From Roseomonas gilardii (GTDB lineage Bacteria > Pseudomonadota > Alphaproteobacteria > Acetobacterales > Acetobacteraceae), in assembly GCF_001941945.1 (NCBI RefSeq), contig NZ_CP015583.1:3738001-3802000 (forward strand): a stretch of DNA of 64,000 nt. The letters are read 5' to 3'. The notes below the pieces were generated by a model. That model was not told the origin of the DNA. It did no database searches and saw only the letters and a program-made list of their open reading frames with translations. Of the stretch, positions 18,012 through 28,184 are shown one piece after another. The first letter of the stretch is position 1. The number at the start of each line of letters is the position of its first letter. The translations under genes and the position numbers were made by a program.

Positions 18012-19562
18012 ATGCTCCGAGGCATCCTCACCGTCGGCGCCTGGACGCTGCTCAGCCGCATCCTGGGCTTCGCGCGCGACATGCTGGTGGCCGCCATCAT
18101 GGGCGCGGGCCCGGTGGCCGACGCCTTCTTCGTGGCGCTGAAGCTGCCCAACCTGTTCCGCCGCCTGTTCGGCGAGGGGGCCTTCAACGCCGCCTTCGTC
18201 CCGGCCTTCTCCGCCACGCTGTCGGCGGAAGGCCCCGCGGCCGCCCGCCTGCTGGCGGAGCGCATGGGCACCCTCCTCGCCCTCTGGCTGGCCCTGCTGA
18301 CCGTGCTGGGCTGGATCTTCATGCCGCAGGTGCTGACGGTCCTGGCCGCCGGCTTCAACGACGATCCGCTGCGCTGGGAGCTGACGCTCGAGATGACGCG
18401 GATCACCTTCCCCTATTTGTTCTTCATCTGCCTGACCGCGCTGGTCTCGGGCGTGCTGAACGGGCTGGGCAGCTTTTCCGCGGCGGCGGCGGCGCCGATC
18501 CTGTTCAACCTCTTCGCCATGGTGGCGCTGCTGGGCCTCACGCCCTATGTCGCCACGCCGGGCCATGCCCAGTCCTGGGGCGTCATGGCCTCCGGCATCG
18601 CGCAGCTCGCCATGGTCTGGGTCGTCGCGGCACGGAAGGGCATGCTCCTGCTGCCGCGCGTCCCTCGCCTGACGCCCGATGTGAAGACCGTGCTCTGGCG
18701 CATGCTGCCGGGCGTCCTCGGCGCCGGCGTCACCCAGCTCAACCTCGCCATCGACACGCTGATCGCCACTCTGCTGCCGGCCGGCGCGGTGTCCTACCTC
18801 TACTATGCCGACCGGGTGGCGCAGTTGCCGCTGGGGGTGATCGGCGCGGCGGTCGGCACCGCCCTGCTGCCCATGCTGGCGCGGCAGTTCCGCACCCGGC
18901 AGCCGCTCTCGGCGCACCGAACACTCAACCGGGCGGTGGAATTCTCCCTGGCACTGGCCATCCCGGCGGCGGCGGCGCAGTGGATCACCGCCGGCCCGAT
19001 CGTGCAGGCCCTCTTCGAGCGCGGCGCCTTCGGGGCCGATGCCGCTGCCGCCACTGCCCATGCCCTGGCCGCCTATTCGGTCGGCCTGCCGGCCTTCGTG
19101 CTGGTGAAGGCCTTCGCACCCGGCTTCTTCGCGCGCGGCGACACCAGCACCCCGGTGCGGATCGGCATCGCCGTGGTGATCCTGAACCTCGTGCTGAACC
19201 TGATCCTGATCCAGTTCCTGGCCCATGTCGGCGTGGCGCTCGCCACCTGCATCGCCGCCTGGGTCAATGCGGGCGCCCTGGCCTTCCTGCTGCACCGGAG
19301 CGGCGCCTGGCACCCGGACCGGCGGCTGCGCAACCGCGTGCCCCGCATGGTGCTGGCGGCCGGGGTGATGACGCTGGTCCTCTGGGGCCTCTCCACCCTG
19401 CTCTTCCCCGCCGAGAGCCTGCGCGTGGTCCGCCTCCTGCTGCTGGTCGCCGTGGGCATGGCCACCTATTTCGGGTCCGCCCACCTCCTCGGGGCGCTGG
19501 ACCTGCGCGATCTGCGGAACCTCCGGCGCCGGAAGGGCAAGGCCGCCGCCGCCGTGGCCTGA
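18012..19562 (+). CDS. murJ: Lipid II flippase MurJ (MviN)
   Basis: A 516-residue polytopic membrane protein of the MOP exporter superfamily that moves lipid II across the inner membrane for peptidoglycan synthesis. The N terminus is diagnostic: ILTVGAWTLLSRILGFARD, then PNLFRRLFGEGAFNAAFVPA, with about 14 hydrophobic helices to the C terminus. A plausible ribosome-binding site (AGAGGGA) precedes the ATG. It is convergent with the DHA2 transporter, with a 7-bp-stem hairpin between the stops. Confidence 0.95.
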   Translation: MLRGILTVGAWTLLSRILGFARDMLVAAIMGAGPVADAFFVALKLPNLFRRLFGEGAFNAAFVPAFSATLSAEGPAAARLLAERMGTLLALWLALLTVLGWIFMPQVLTVLAAGFNDDPLRWELTLEMTRITFPYLFFICLTALVSGVLNGLGSFSAAAAAPILFNLFAMVALLGLTPYVATPGHAQSWGVMASGIAQLAMVWVVAARKGMLLLPRVPRLTPDVKTVLWRMLPGVLGAGVTQLNLAIDTLIATLLPAGAVSYLYYADRVAQLPLGVIGAAVGTALLPMLARQFRTRQPLSAHRTLNRAVEFSLALAIPAAAAQWITAGPIVQALFERGAFGADAAAATAHALAAYSVGLPAFVLVKAFAPGFFARGDTSTPVRIGIAVVILNLVLNLILIQFLAHVGVALATCIAAWVNAGALAFLLHRSGAWHPDRRLRNRVPRMVLAAGVMTLVLWGLSTLLFPAESLRVVRLLLLVAVGMATYFGSAHLLGALDLRDLRNLRRRKGKAAAAVA

Positions 19563-19589
19563 TCCGGCGCCGCGCTGCCCTCCGGAGGG

Positions 19590-19606
19590 GGAAGGCGGTG
19601 CCTTCC
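19590..19606. terminator. Hairpin between convergent murJ and MFS genes
   Basis: A perfect 7-bp stem (GGAAGGC / GCCTTCC) with a 3-base loop lies exactly between the two convergent stops and could serve both. It has no clear T tract. Confidence 0.4.
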
Positions 19607-19611
19607 GTAGG

Positions 19612-21027
19612 TCAGGCCCGCCGGACGGTGCCGGGCAGCATGCGGAGGCTGCTGACGATGGCGGCCAGGATGGCGGCGGTGGCGCCGAGGCCCAGGGCGA
19701 CGACCGGGCCGTGGTCGCCGAAGCGGGCCAGGACGAGGGCCACGCAGGCGGCGCCGACGGTCTGGCCGAGCAGGCGGGCGGTGGAGAGCATGCCGCCCGC
19801 GCCGCCGGCCCGTTCGCGTGGCGCGGAACCGATCATGGCGCGGTTGTTGGGCGACTGGAACAGGCCGAAGCCCGCCCCGGCCAGGGCCATGCGCCAGGCG
19901 ATGTCGGCGGCGGAGGGGTGGGCCGGCAGCAGGGCCAGGGCGGCGAGGCCGGCGGCGAAGGCGGCGAGGCCCAGGGCGCCGAGCAGGCCGGGATTGTGCC
20001 GGTCCGCCAGGCGCCCGGCGATGGGGGCGAGGACGGCGGTGGCGAGGGGCCAGGGCGTCATCATCAGCCCGGTCTCCACGGCGGTGAAGCCAAGCTGCGT
20101 CTGCAGCAGGAAGGGCAGGCTGGCGAAGGCCAGCATCTGTGCCAGGAAGGAGCAGACGGAGGTGCTGACCGAAAGCGCGAAGAGCGGGATGCGCATCAGG
20201 TCCACCGGCAGCAGCGGCGCCGTCATGCTGAGCTGGCGCAGCACCAGGGCCACGCCGGCGCCGATGGCCACGGCGAGGAGGAGGCCGGACAGGCCCAGGC
20301 CCTCGCCATGGGCGATGCCGTCCAGGGCCATGATGAGCAGGCCGAAGGTGATGGCGCAGAGCAGCGCGCTGGCCGTGTCGAAGCGGCGCTTCGAGAGGGG
20401 CGAGTGCGGCAGGCTGCGCCAGCCGATGAGCAGGGCCAGGATGCCGATGGGCACATTGACGGCGAAGAGCCAGGGCCAGCTCGCGACGGCCAGGATGGCG
20501 CTGGCGACGGTGGGGCCGATGGCGGAGGAGACGGCGACCACCAGGGCGTTGACGCCGATGCCGCGGCCGAGCTGGCTGTGCGGATAGGTGAAGCGGATCA
20601 GCGCGGCGTTGACGGCCATGACGCCCGAGGCGCCGAGCCCCTGCACCACGCGCCACAGCGTCAGCGTCAGCAGCGTGTCGGAAAGGGCGCAGGCGGCTGA
20701 GGCGATGGTGAAGACGACGAGGCCGACGAGGTAGATGCGGCGGTAGCCCAGGATCTCGCCCAGCGAGGCGAGCGGCAGCAGCGAGATGGTGATGACGAGC
20801 TGGTAAGCGTTGACCACCCAGATCGAGGCCGAGGGCGCGACGCCGAGCTCCTCCGACAATGTGGGCAGGGCGACATTGGCGATGGCGCCGTCCAGCACGG
20901 CCATGGTGATGGAGAGCGCGATGGCCACGACCGCCCAGAGGCGGCGGGGCATCGGCAGGCCGTCGGGGTGCGAGGCGGCGGGAGGGGGAGCGGGGCGTAC
21001 GGCAGCGGGATGCTCGGATACGTTCAT
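19612..21027 (-). CDS. DHA2-type MFS drug exporter (EmrB/QacA-like)
   Basis: A 471-residue drug:H+ antiporter of the 14-helix type. Helix 1 contains the LDGAIANVALPTLSEELG pattern (motif D1) and the loop after helix 2 has GEILGYRRIYLVG. The antiporter motif C region (NALVVAVSSAIGPTVASAIL) is present. The ATG at 21027 follows a poor ribosome-binding site; the frame continues upstream without homologous sequence. It lies 28 bp downstream of the glycosyltransferase gene stop on the same strand. The substrates are unknown. Confidence 0.88.
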   Translation of the reverse strand: MNVSEHPAAVRPAPPPAASHPDGLPMPRRLWAVVAIALSITMAVLDGAIANVALPTLSEELGVAPSASIWVVNAYQLVITISLLPLASLGEILGYRRIYLVGLVVFTIASAACALSDTLLTLTLWRVVQGLGASGVMAVNAALIRFTYPHSQLGRGIGVNALVVAVSSAIGPTVASAILAVASWPWLFAVNVPIGILALLIGWRSLPHSPLSKRRFDTASALLCAITFGLLIMALDGIAHGEGLGLSGLLLAVAIGAGVALVLRQLSMTAPLLPVDLMRIPLFALSVSTSVCSFLAQMLAFASLPFLLQTQLGFTAVETGLMMTPWPLATAVLAPIAGRLADRHNPGLLGALGLAAFAAGLAALALLPAHPSAADIAWRMALAGAGFGLFQSPNNRAMIGSAPRERAGGAGGMLSTARLLGQTVGAACVALVLARFGDHGPVVALGLGATAAILAAIVSSLRMLPGTVRRA

Positions 21028-21055
21028 GCGGGTTCCATGGCCCCCTCCCCTGCGA

Positions 21056-22405
21056 TCAGCCGGCGCCGATGGGGACACCCACCCGGGCATAGACCTCGGC
21101 CAGCCGTTTCTCATAAGCCGTGGCGGAGAAGAGCGCAGCCCGGCGCGGCCCCACTTCCGCGAGATGGCCGCGCAGGGATTCGTGCTGGTCCAGCGCCCGG
21201 ATGCCTTCCGTCAGGGCGCGGATGTCGTAGGGATCGACCGTCACGGCGGCATCGCCCACCACCTCCGGCAGGGAGGCGGTGTTGGAGGTGAGGACGGGGG
21301 TGCCGAGGCTCATCGCCTCCAGCGCCGGCAGGCCGAAGCCCTCGTAGAGCGAGGGGAACAGCACGCCCCGGGCGCCGCGGATCAGGCTGACGAGCAGGCG
21401 GAAGGGGGCGTAGTCCACGAGAATGATGCGGTCGCGCAGGCGGCGCTGGGTGCTGGTGATGGGTTCCTGCTGGCCGGGGAGGAGCCAGCGCTGATGGTCC
21501 TCGTAGAGCATCCGCAGTTCCTCCTGGCTCTTCCAGGCCTGCTTGCCGACGATGACCAGAGGGCGCTCGACGCCGGAGGCGAGATAGGCCTCGATCAGCC
21601 GGCCGACATTCTTCTTGGGCTCGATGGCGCCGAAGAAGAGGAAATATTCCTTCCAGTCCAGGCCGAAGGAGCCGGTCAGCTCGTCCCGTGCCTCGCCTTC
21701 CGGCTTCTGCGCCAGGGCACGCGGCAATTCCACCGACTGGTAGGTGTTGGTCACCTTCTCCGGCGGGCAGCCGAGCAGGTCGATGATGTCGCGGCGGGAG
21801 GCCTCGCTGACCGTGACGATGTGGTCGGCCTGCCGCACCAGGAGCCGGTTCAGGCGCAGGTAGCGGCGCTTGTGGTCGAGGGTGGTGTAGGGCAGGCGCA
21901 GCGGCACGAGGTCGTGCAGCGTGTAGATGTTGCGGGTGCCGCGCGCATGGACCGGGACCGGATAGGTCCAGTGCATCAGGTCGGGCTGTTGCGGCAGGCG
22001 GACCTTGAGCCGGTCCTTGTGCATCTTGAAGTGGTTGGCGGAGAGGCTGAACAGCTCCTCCACGTTCCAGAGATGGTCGAAATGCGGCAGCCGGGCCTCG
22101 AAGGCGCGGGTGATCACCCGGCCGGTGATGGGGACAGGCTGAGCCTTGTGACCGATCATCGGCAGGAGCAAGCGGCACGCGGTGCGCAGGAGGCGGTTCA
22201 TCGGCCTGGGCTTGCCGACGCGGTTGTCGAAGAAGGCGATCTCGCGGATCAGCGGGTCCTTCGCCGGGCTGGCCCGGCTGCCGTAGAGCACGCCGACCTC
22301 GGCCCCCATGGCGCCGAGGCGGAAGGAGAGGTTGCGGGCATAGGTCGCCACGCCGGTCCCATGCTCCAGGCCAAGGTTGTATCCATCGATGCAGATGCGC
22401 GCCAT
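21056..22405 (-). CDS. Glycosyltransferase, GT4 (family 1) type
   Basis: A 449-residue retaining glycosyltransferase with two Rossmann-like domains (GT-B fold). The C-terminal half has the donor-site pattern: [17 protein letters not shown], then the EX7E motif in [20 protein letters not shown]. By family it transfers a sugar from a nucleotide-sugar donor during polysaccharide or LPS synthesis. The ATG at 22405 begins [19 protein letters not shown], the usual glycine-rich N terminus; a GTG six bases upstream is possible. It is divergent from a second glycosyltransferase, so the pair probably builds a surface glycan. Confidence 0.88.
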   Translation of the reverse strand: MARICIDGYNLGLEHGTGVATYARNLSFRLGAMGAEVGVLYGSRASPAKDPLIREIAFFDNRVGKPRPMNRLLRTACRLLLPMIGHKAQPVPITGRVITRAFEARLPHFDHLWNVEELFSLSANHFKMHKDRLKVRLPQQPDLMHWTYPVPVHARGTRNIYTLHDLVPLRLPYTTLDHKRRYLRLNRLLVRQADHIVTVSEASRRDIIDLLGCPPEKVTNTYQSVELPRALAQKPEGEARDELTGSFGLDWKEYFLFFGAIEPKKNVGRLIEAYLASGVERPLVIVGKQAWKSQEELRMLYEDHQRWLLPGQQEPITSTQRRLRDRIILVDYAPFRLLVSLIRGARGVLFPSLYEGFGLPALEAMSLGTPVLTSNTASLPEVVGDAAVTVDPYDIRALTEGIRALDQHESLRGHLAEVGPRRAALFSATAYEKRLAEVYARVGVPIGAG

Positions 22406-22520
22406 GGGCACAGGCTAGTCGCTGCCTCCGGTCATTGGGAGATGTTCTGGCAGGTGATTTTTCGCATCTGCAACCAAAGGGTGTCTTGACGAATTATTAA
22501 CATCGTGGTGCGCCATTGGT

Positions 22521-24629
22521 ATGTCCCAGGCCGCAACCCTGCTCGAAGACGCCGACCGAGCCCGCGATGCCCGCGAATGGCAGGCAGCCGCTCTGCTTTA
22601 TGGCGATTATCTGCGCCTGCGGCCGGATGACCGCGCCGCCATTGTGCAGCAAGGCCACATGGTGAAGGAGGCCGGGGATCCCGAGGCCGCGCTGGCGCTG
22701 TACGACCGGGCGCGCCGGCTGGACGAGGCCGATCCCGACATCCACCTGCAATCGGGCCATGCGCTGAAGCTGCTGCGCCGGATGCCGGAGGCGCTGGATG
22801 CCTATGGAAGGGCGCTGGCGCTGGATCCGGAGGGGGAGAACCCCTGGCGGGAATGGCTGACGCTGGCCCGTCGCGGTCGCCCCCTGCCCCGCCGGCTGAC
22901 GGGCGTGGGGCTGGACCTGTCCGATCTGGTGTCCTGGGTCCTGGGCGGGCGGCGGGCGCCGTCGGGCATCCAGCGGGTGCAGTACGAGATCGCCGCCAGC
23001 CTTTGCGCGGCGGGCGAGGGCGCGGTGCTGGCCTGCGCCCTGCCCCCGGACGGGATCGCGGGGGGCTGGCGCGAGCTGCCGGCACCGCTGCTGCTGCGGC
23101 TGCGCCGGCTCGCCGCCCAGGGGGGAAGCGAGGGAGCCGATCCGCGCGAGGCCGGCTGGCAGGAGGCAAGCGGCATCCTGCACGATTGGCTGACGGCGGC
23201 GCCGGACCTGACCCTGGCGCCGGGCGCGCTGCTGCTCTGCCCGGGCACGGCCTGGGCCATGCCGGAACAGGCGGCGCGGCTGGCGGCGGCGCGGGAGGCT
23301 GGGGCGCGCTACGTGCCGCTGCTGCACGACACGATCCCGCTTTCCTTGCCGGAATGGTGCCAGGCCCGGACCGTGTCGGACTATGCCGCCTGGTTTTCGG
23401 CCCTGCCGCTGCTGGCCGACGGCATCCTGTGCAATTCCGAAGCGACGGCGGCTGATCTGCGCCGCTTCGCCGCGCGCTACCTGCCGGGGCAGGCCCTGCC
23501 AGCGCTGGCGGTGGTGCCGCTCAACGGCGCCCCTCCCCCGCCGCCGCGCGAAGCGGCTTTGCCGCCGGAGCTCGAATCCCGGCCCTATGTCCTCTGCACC
23601 GGCACGATCGAGGGGCGGAAGAACCACCTGCTGCTCTTCCAGGCCTGGCTGACCCTGACGCGCCGGCTGGGGAACGCCTGTCCGCTGCTGGTCTGCGTCG
23701 GCCGGCCCGGTTGGCGTTCGGAGGGGGCGATGGCACTGCTCGCGGCCTCGCCCGAACTGTCGGCAAAGGTGGTGATCCTGTCCGGGGTGGACGATGCAGT
23801 GCTGCACGCGCTGACGCGGCATTGCCGCTTCGCGGTCAGCGCCAGCCATGGCGAGGGCTGGGGCCTGCCGGTCAGCGAGGCGCTCGCCCTGGGCCGGCCG
23901 GTGCTGGCGCCGGGCCATTCCGCACTGCTGGAAAGCGGCGCGGCGGGGGCGACCTTCTTCACGCCGAATTCCGAGCCGGATCTGGTGGAAAAGGCGCTGG
24001 CGCTGATCGCCGCGCCGGAGGAGGCGGCGGCACGGATCGCGCCGGGTGGCGGCTGCCGCCCCTGGGCCGAGGTGGCGCGGGAGATGCTGGCACAGGCGCG
24101 CGCGCTCACCGAGGCAGGAGCCGGGGCGGCGCCGGGCGTGCCGCCGCTGCTGCCGCCGGGCCTGCGCGTCCGGCTGGCGCCGCCGCCCTGCCGCCGGCCC
24201 GGGCTGGAACAGGCGCTGGCGCAGGTGCTGCCCAGCGGGCCGGGCTGGCTGCCCGCGAAGGCCGGGGCACGGCCCAGCCTGCCGGGGCTGGCGCGGCTGC
24301 GCTGCCGGGTGCCGGGAGGGGCGCTGCGGCTGCTGCTGGAGGTCCGCGCGCCGGCGGAGCCCTGCCGGCTGCGGATCAGCGCCTGGCGCGAGGGCGGCGA
24401 GGAAGCCGCTGTGACGCTGGAACTGGGGCCGGGACAGGAGGCGGAGGCCATGCTGCTGCTGCCCGATCCGGCGGGGGCGGGGGAAGGCGTGATGGAGATC
24501 CTGCTGGACAGCGAGGCGGAGACACAGGGAGCCGGTCTGGTCGCCCTGGGCCTGGCGCGGGATGCCGTGCTGGAGGACCGTCTGCGGCTGATCGAGGGAC
24601 GGGAGCTGCTGGCGGTGCTGCCGGACTGA
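22521..24629 (+). CDS. TPR-glycosyltransferase fusion protein
   Basis: 702 residues. The N-terminal ~110 residues form about three TPR units (LLYGDYLRLRPDD, ALALYDRARRLDEADPD, ALDAYGRALALDPEG). A GT4-type glycosyltransferase follows (STGT-like segment CTGTIEGRKNHLLLFQAW; EX7E in HGEGWGLPVSEALALG). The last ~170 residues are Arg/Pro/Gly-rich with a beta-rich look and no recognised domain. Probably a cytoplasmic sugar transferase for surface polysaccharide. It is divergent from the preceding glycosyltransferase with 115 bp between starts. Confidence 0.82.
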   Translation: MSQAATLLEDADRARDAREWQAAALLYGDYLRLRPDDRAAIVQQGHMVKEAGDPEAALALYDRARRLDEADPDIHLQSGHALKLLRRMPEALDAYGRALALDPEGENPWREWLTLARRGRPLPRRLTGVGLDLSDLVSWVLGGRRAPSGIQRVQYEIAASLCAAGEGAVLACALPPDGIAGGWRELPAPLLLRLRRLAAQGGSEGADPREAGWQEASGILHDWLTAAPDLTLAPGALLLCPGTAWAMPEQAARLAAAREAGARYVPLLHDTIPLSLPEWCQARTVSDYAAWFSALPLLADGILCNSEATAADLRRFAARYLPGQALPALAVVPLNGAPPPPPREAALPPELESRPYVLCTGTIEGRKNHLLLFQAWLTLTRRLGNACPLLVCVGRPGWRSEGAMALLAASPELSAKVVILSGVDDAVLHALTRHCRFAVSASHGEGWGLPVSEALALGRPVLAPGHSALLESGAAGATFFTPNSEPDLVEKALALIAAPEEAAARIAPGGGCRPWAEVAREMLAQARALTEAGAGAAPGVPPLLPPGLRVRLAPPPCRRPGLEQALAQVLPSGPGWLPAKAGARPSLPGLARLRCRVPGGALRLLLEVRAPAEPCRLRISAWREGGEEAAVTLELGPGQEAEAMLLLPDPAGAGEGVMEILLDSEAETQGAGLVALGLARDAVLEDRLRLIEGRELLAVLPD

Positions 24630-24744
24630 AAGCAGCCAAGCGGGTGCTTCCCGTCCTGGCGTTGCTCTGTCCCCCCGGGGCCGTCCAGGACGCGCGACGC
24701 CAGACCCGTGCAGGCCTGCGGATCGGCGCGTTCCGTCGTTCGCA

Positions 24745-25719
24745 TCACTCCTCGGAAAGGGGCGGTTGCCGGGTGGGATCGCGCAGCCAGCCGCCGCCGG
24801 GGCCGGGGATGAGTTCGAGGCGCGGATCGCCCGCGGTGGCGAGCAGGCGAGCCAGGCTGCCGGCGCCTCCATAGGCCGAGCTCCGCAGGATCGGTCCCAG
24901 GCGGGCCTGCAGGCGCTTGCCCAGGGCCGGCAGGTGCAGCGGCGTCGGAGCGTGGGCGAGTTCCTCTAGCACCAGCGACAGGATCGCCTCGCGCGGGGCG
25001 GCGGGATCGGCAGGGCTGTCCGGCGCGCCCTGGTCCGGGACCGGCTGCGGCCCTCCTTTCGCGGGGGGTGGCGCGGGCTGGACCGGAGAGGCACGCCATT
25101 CCTGATTCCAGCCGAGGGCCTGCCCGACGAAGGCCTCACGGCCGACCACCTCGTCGGCCGCGGCGCGGTAGGCCTCGGCGGCATTGCCGACCGTGACTAC
25201 GACGGTGCGCCGGTCATGCGCGCGGAGGCGGTGCAGGACCGGCGTGAAGTCGGCATCGCTCGACACCAGCACGAACTCGTCGAAGCACGTGGCGTGGCCG
25301 AGCGCATCCAGCACGTCCATGACCAGCACGATGTCGGCGCTGGTCTTGCCGCCCCGGGTCAGCGGCGGGCATTCGGTGATCTGGAACCCCGCCCGCACCA
25401 GCTTGTCGCGGAAGCTGCCGAAGAACACCCGCTCGCCATCGGGCAGGACCAGGGAGCCGACCGGGTTGAGGTAGCAGCGCCGTATCAGGATGCGCCGCTG
25501 AACGGCAGGCACCGCCGTGCCGCGCCCCGGTTGCGGCGCGTTGCGCTGTGCGATCCAGTCGAGCCAGCGCCCGGGCTCGGCCACGAAGATCTCGGCCGCC
25601 TCGGGCGCGTGCAGGCAGAGCGCGCTGAAGACATTGTCGAAATCGACGAAGAGCGCGACCCGCCGCTCCATGACGTCATCCCTGGCCGGGGGATGGGTCA
25701 CGGGCATTTCCGCTTGCAT
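24745..25719 (-). CDS. NYN (PIN-like) nuclease domain protein with C-terminal OST-HTH/LOTUS domain
   Basis: 324 residues. The N-terminal NYN/LabA-type domain shows the acidic active-site segments: LFVDFDNVF, SADIVLVMDVLD and LVSSDADFTPVLHRL, spaced as in PIN-like metal-dependent RNases. After a Pro-rich linker (~residues 210-235) the C terminus (ILSLVLEEL...LPALGKRLQARLGP...LELIPG) fits an OST-HTH/LOTUS RNA-binding domain. Predicted role: RNA binding and cleavage; the target is unknown. I used the ATG at 25719; an internal ATG at 25671 begins directly before the NYN domain. Confidence 0.8.
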   Translation of the reverse strand: MQAEMPVTHPPARDDVMERRVALFVDFDNVFSALCLHAPEAAEIFVAEPGRWLDWIAQRNAPQPGRGTAVPAVQRRILIRRCYLNPVGSLVLPDGERVFFGSFRDKLVRAGFQITECPPLTRGGKTSADIVLVMDVLDALGHATCFDEFVLVSSDADFTPVLHRLRAHDRRTVVVTVGNAAEAYRAAADEVVGREAFVGQALGWNQEWRASPVQPAPPPAKGGPQPVPDQGAPDSPADPAAPREAILSLVLEELAHAPTPLHLPALGKRLQARLGPILRSSAYGGAGSLARLLATAGDPRLELIPGPGGGWLRDPTRQPPLSEE

Positions 25720-25785
25720 GGCCCTGTCATGCCCGATGCTCCAGCGATGGCTGGCGAGCCTAGCACGAAAGGACCGGGGTGGCTC

Positions 25786-26856
25786 CTACCCGCCTGCCGA
25801 GCGGCGGAACAGGCCGAGCCAGGGGCGGCGCCCGTGGCGGATCTCACGCCCGGCCGCCAGGGTGACGCCCAGCACGCCCGCCACCCGCCACAGCGTGCCC
25901 TCCCGCGCCACCAGCGGGGCCGGCCGGACGATGCTGGAGGCCGGAGCCGGGGCCGTCACCTTCTTCTGCCCCGCCGCCTTCGGATCGGCCGGCACGGGCG
26001 CCTGCTGCTGGCTGCCTTCCAGCCCGGCATAGGCACGGGTGAACTCGGCGCCCAGCAGGAAGATCTGCGAGGAATAATAGACCCAAAGCAGCACGATCAT
26101 CACGGAGCTGGCCGCGCCATAGGTCGTGGCCATGTTGCTGCTGCCCAGGTACCAGCCGATCAACGACTTGCCGAGGGTGAAGAGCAGCGCGGTCACGAAG
26201 GCGCCGATCGCCACGTCGCGCCAGGGCAGGCTGCGGTCCGGCAGGATCTTGTACATGGCGCCGAAGAGCAGCGTGATGATGCCCAGCGAGATCGCGAAGT
26301 TCACGGCGGACATCAGCAGCGTGACCTCGGGCAGCCGGCCACGCAGCCAGGTGCTGAGCACAGAGATGCCGGCGCTGACCGCCAGCGACACCAGCAGGAT
26401 GAAGCCGGTGGCGGCGACCAGGCCCATGCTGGCGGCCTTGGCGCGCACCAGGCGGCTGACGGTCTCGGTGGTGTTCTCGTCGGCGTCCGGCTCCACCTTC
26501 CAGATGGCGTTGAGAGCGCCCTGGAGCTCGCCGAACACGCCGCTGGCGGTCAGCAGGAGGGTCACGAGGCCAATCAGGGTGGCGATGGTGCCGCTGGTGG
26601 TGTCGCTGGCGCCCTTGACCATGTCCTGGATGGTGGCGGCTCCCTGCTGCCCGACCAGGCCGCGCAACTGGTCGTCCAGGGCACCGCGCACCGCTTCCTC
26701 GCCGAAGAAGAAGCCGGCGATGGCGGTGGCGATGATCATCAGGGGCGCCACGGAGAAGATGGTGTAGTAGGCGATCGAGGCGCCGCGGCTGAGGCAGGAA
26801 TCGGCGATGTAGCCACTCACCGTATCCGTGATCAGGGCCCAGATCCTGTTGAACAT
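25786..26856 (-). CDS. YihY/BrkB-type inner-membrane protein
   Basis: 356 residues with about six transmembrane helices. It has the family signatures SRGASIAYYTIFSVAPLMII, GVFGELQGALNAIWKV and YGAASSVMIVLLWVYYSSQI. The C-terminal ~70 residues are a charged Ala/Pro tail. The family is often mislabelled ribonuclease BN; its true function (possibly transport) is unsettled. It is a lone minus-strand gene, with 287 bp to the next gene upstream. Confidence 0.88.
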   Translation of the reverse strand: MFNRIWALITDTVSGYIADSCLSRGASIAYYTIFSVAPLMIIATAIAGFFFGEEAVRGALDDQLRGLVGQQGAATIQDMVKGASDTTSGTIATLIGLVTLLLTASGVFGELQGALNAIWKVEPDADENTTETVSRLVRAKAASMGLVAATGFILLVSLAVSAGISVLSTWLRGRLPEVTLLMSAVNFAISLGIITLLFGAMYKILPDRSLPWRDVAIGAFVTALLFTLGKSLIGWYLGSSNMATTYGAASSVMIVLLWVYYSSQIFLLGAEFTRAYAGLEGSQQQAPVPADPKAAGQKKVTAPAPASSIVRPAPLVAREGTLWRVAGVLGVTLAAGREIRHGRRPWLGLFRRSAGG

Positions 26857-27143
26857 GACGCCAAAACCTCGTTCCGATCCCGGTCCGGCCGGCGGGGCGG
26901 AGTGCCTGGACCGGGATCAGAACGAGCGGAACAAGGCGCGGTTGCCGGGAAGCGTGGCACCTCTCGCGTCCCGTCTCTTGGCGCCGCCCCATCTCCGTTT
27001 TCCTTGCCGGCTTTCTGCCTTCCGGGTTCCTTTTTCCTCCCGCCCGGCCGGTGGCCACCGCGTGGCATCCGGCGCCCGCCCCCGCCCCAGCGGGAGACGG
27101 TAGCGGGCTGACGGCCGCGGCCCGACGGGCTAATGGCCCCCTC

Positions 27144-28154
27144 ATGACCTCCTCCCGCGCCCCGTCACCTCCCGTTCCAGCGGGTGCCCCGGCCGATCCC
27201 GCACTGCTGCCCGAGATCCGGGCCGCCTATCGCGCGCATCCGGGCTTCGAGGCGGATCTGGCGGAAACGTTGCGCCGGGCCGGCGCCCGCCTGTCAGGCT
27301 GGCAGGGGGAGCTGGCCCTGTCACCTGACGCGCCGGTGGCATGCCCCTGGGCGCTGGATGTCTGGACGGCGCCCCGGCTGCTGCCGGTCCCCTCGATCAA
27401 GGGCGCGGCCGGGGCGCTGCGCGACATCCAGCGCAACTGGGCCCTGTGTTCCACGGGGAACCATCGCCGCGCCGCGCTGATCGAGGCGGCGTTGCCACCG
27501 GTCAAGGCGAGGCCCGTGGCCTTTCCGGCCCCTGTCCCCACCGCGCCGCTCGGAGGGTGGACGCTGATCCGGCCGGACCTGATGCTGGCCAGCCCGGAGA
27601 AGACCAGCCCCTATCCCGCTGGCGCACCGGTCCTGGTGGAGGATCACGAGGGGCCACCCAGCCGTGCCTACCTGAAGCTCTGGGAAGCCTTCCTGGCGGC
27701 CCGCCGCTGGCCCGGCCCGGGCGATTCCTGCCTCGACCTCGGCGCCTGCCCCGGGGGCTGGACCTGGGCCCTGGCGAAGCTGGGCGCGCAGGTGGTGGCG
27801 GTGGACAAGGCCCCGCTCGACCCGCGCGTGGCCGCCATGCCCGGCGTCTCGGTGCGGCAGGAAAGCGCCTTCGGCCTGGACCCACGCACGCATCCGGAGG
27901 TGGATTGGCTGCTGAGCGACGTGATCTGCTACCCGGTCCGGCTGCTCGGGCTGGTGCGGCGCTGGATCGAGGCAGGCAAGGCGCGGCACATGCTCTGCAC
28001 CATCAAGTTCCAGGGGGGCACGGACCACGACACGGCCGCCGAATTCGCTGCCATCCCCGGTGCCCGCCTGACCCATGGCACCTACAACAAGCACGAGCTG
28101 ATGTTTCACTGGAGCCGGCATGAGGCGGAGCGGCAGGGCCATGTGAACGGGTGA
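27144..28154 (+). CDS. RlmM/FtsJ-type 2'-O-ribose rRNA methyltransferase
   Basis: 336 residues. The C-terminal half is an FtsJ/RrmJ-like SAM-dependent methyltransferase: SAM loop DLGACPGGWTWAL, then VVAVDKAPLD, DWLLSDVIC, CTIKFQGG and KHELMFHW, which supply the K-D-K-E catalytic set. The N-terminal part is THUMP-like, as in RlmM, which methylates C2498 of 23S rRNA. E. coli RlmM is slightly longer. The ATG at 27144 follows a noncoding upstream stretch. It is immediately followed by the integration site in tRNA-Leu. Confidence 0.82.
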   Translation: MTSSRAPSPPVPAGAPADPALLPEIRAAYRAHPGFEADLAETLRRAGARLSGWQGELALSPDAPVACPWALDVWTAPRLLPVPSIKGAAGALRDIQRNWALCSTGNHRRAALIEAALPPVKARPVAFPAPVPTAPLGGWTLIRPDLMLASPEKTSPYPAGAPVLVEDHEGPPSRAYLKLWEAFLAARRWPGPGDSCLDLGACPGGWTWALAKLGAQVVAVDKAPLDPRVAAMPGVSVRQESAFGLDPRTHPEVDWLLSDVICYPVRLLGLVRRWIEAGKARHMLCTIKFQGGTDHDTAAEFAAIPGARLTHGTYNKHELMFHWSRHEAERQGHVNG

Positions 28155-28184
28155 GAAGCCCCGTCCCATGGCCCGGGCCGAAGA

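Noticed and set aside
17684-20587. A 967-codon plus-strand open frame crossing trpS, murJ and the MFS gene
   Set aside because: Its translation has no conserved domain, whereas murJ and the MFS transporter in other frames are unmistakable.
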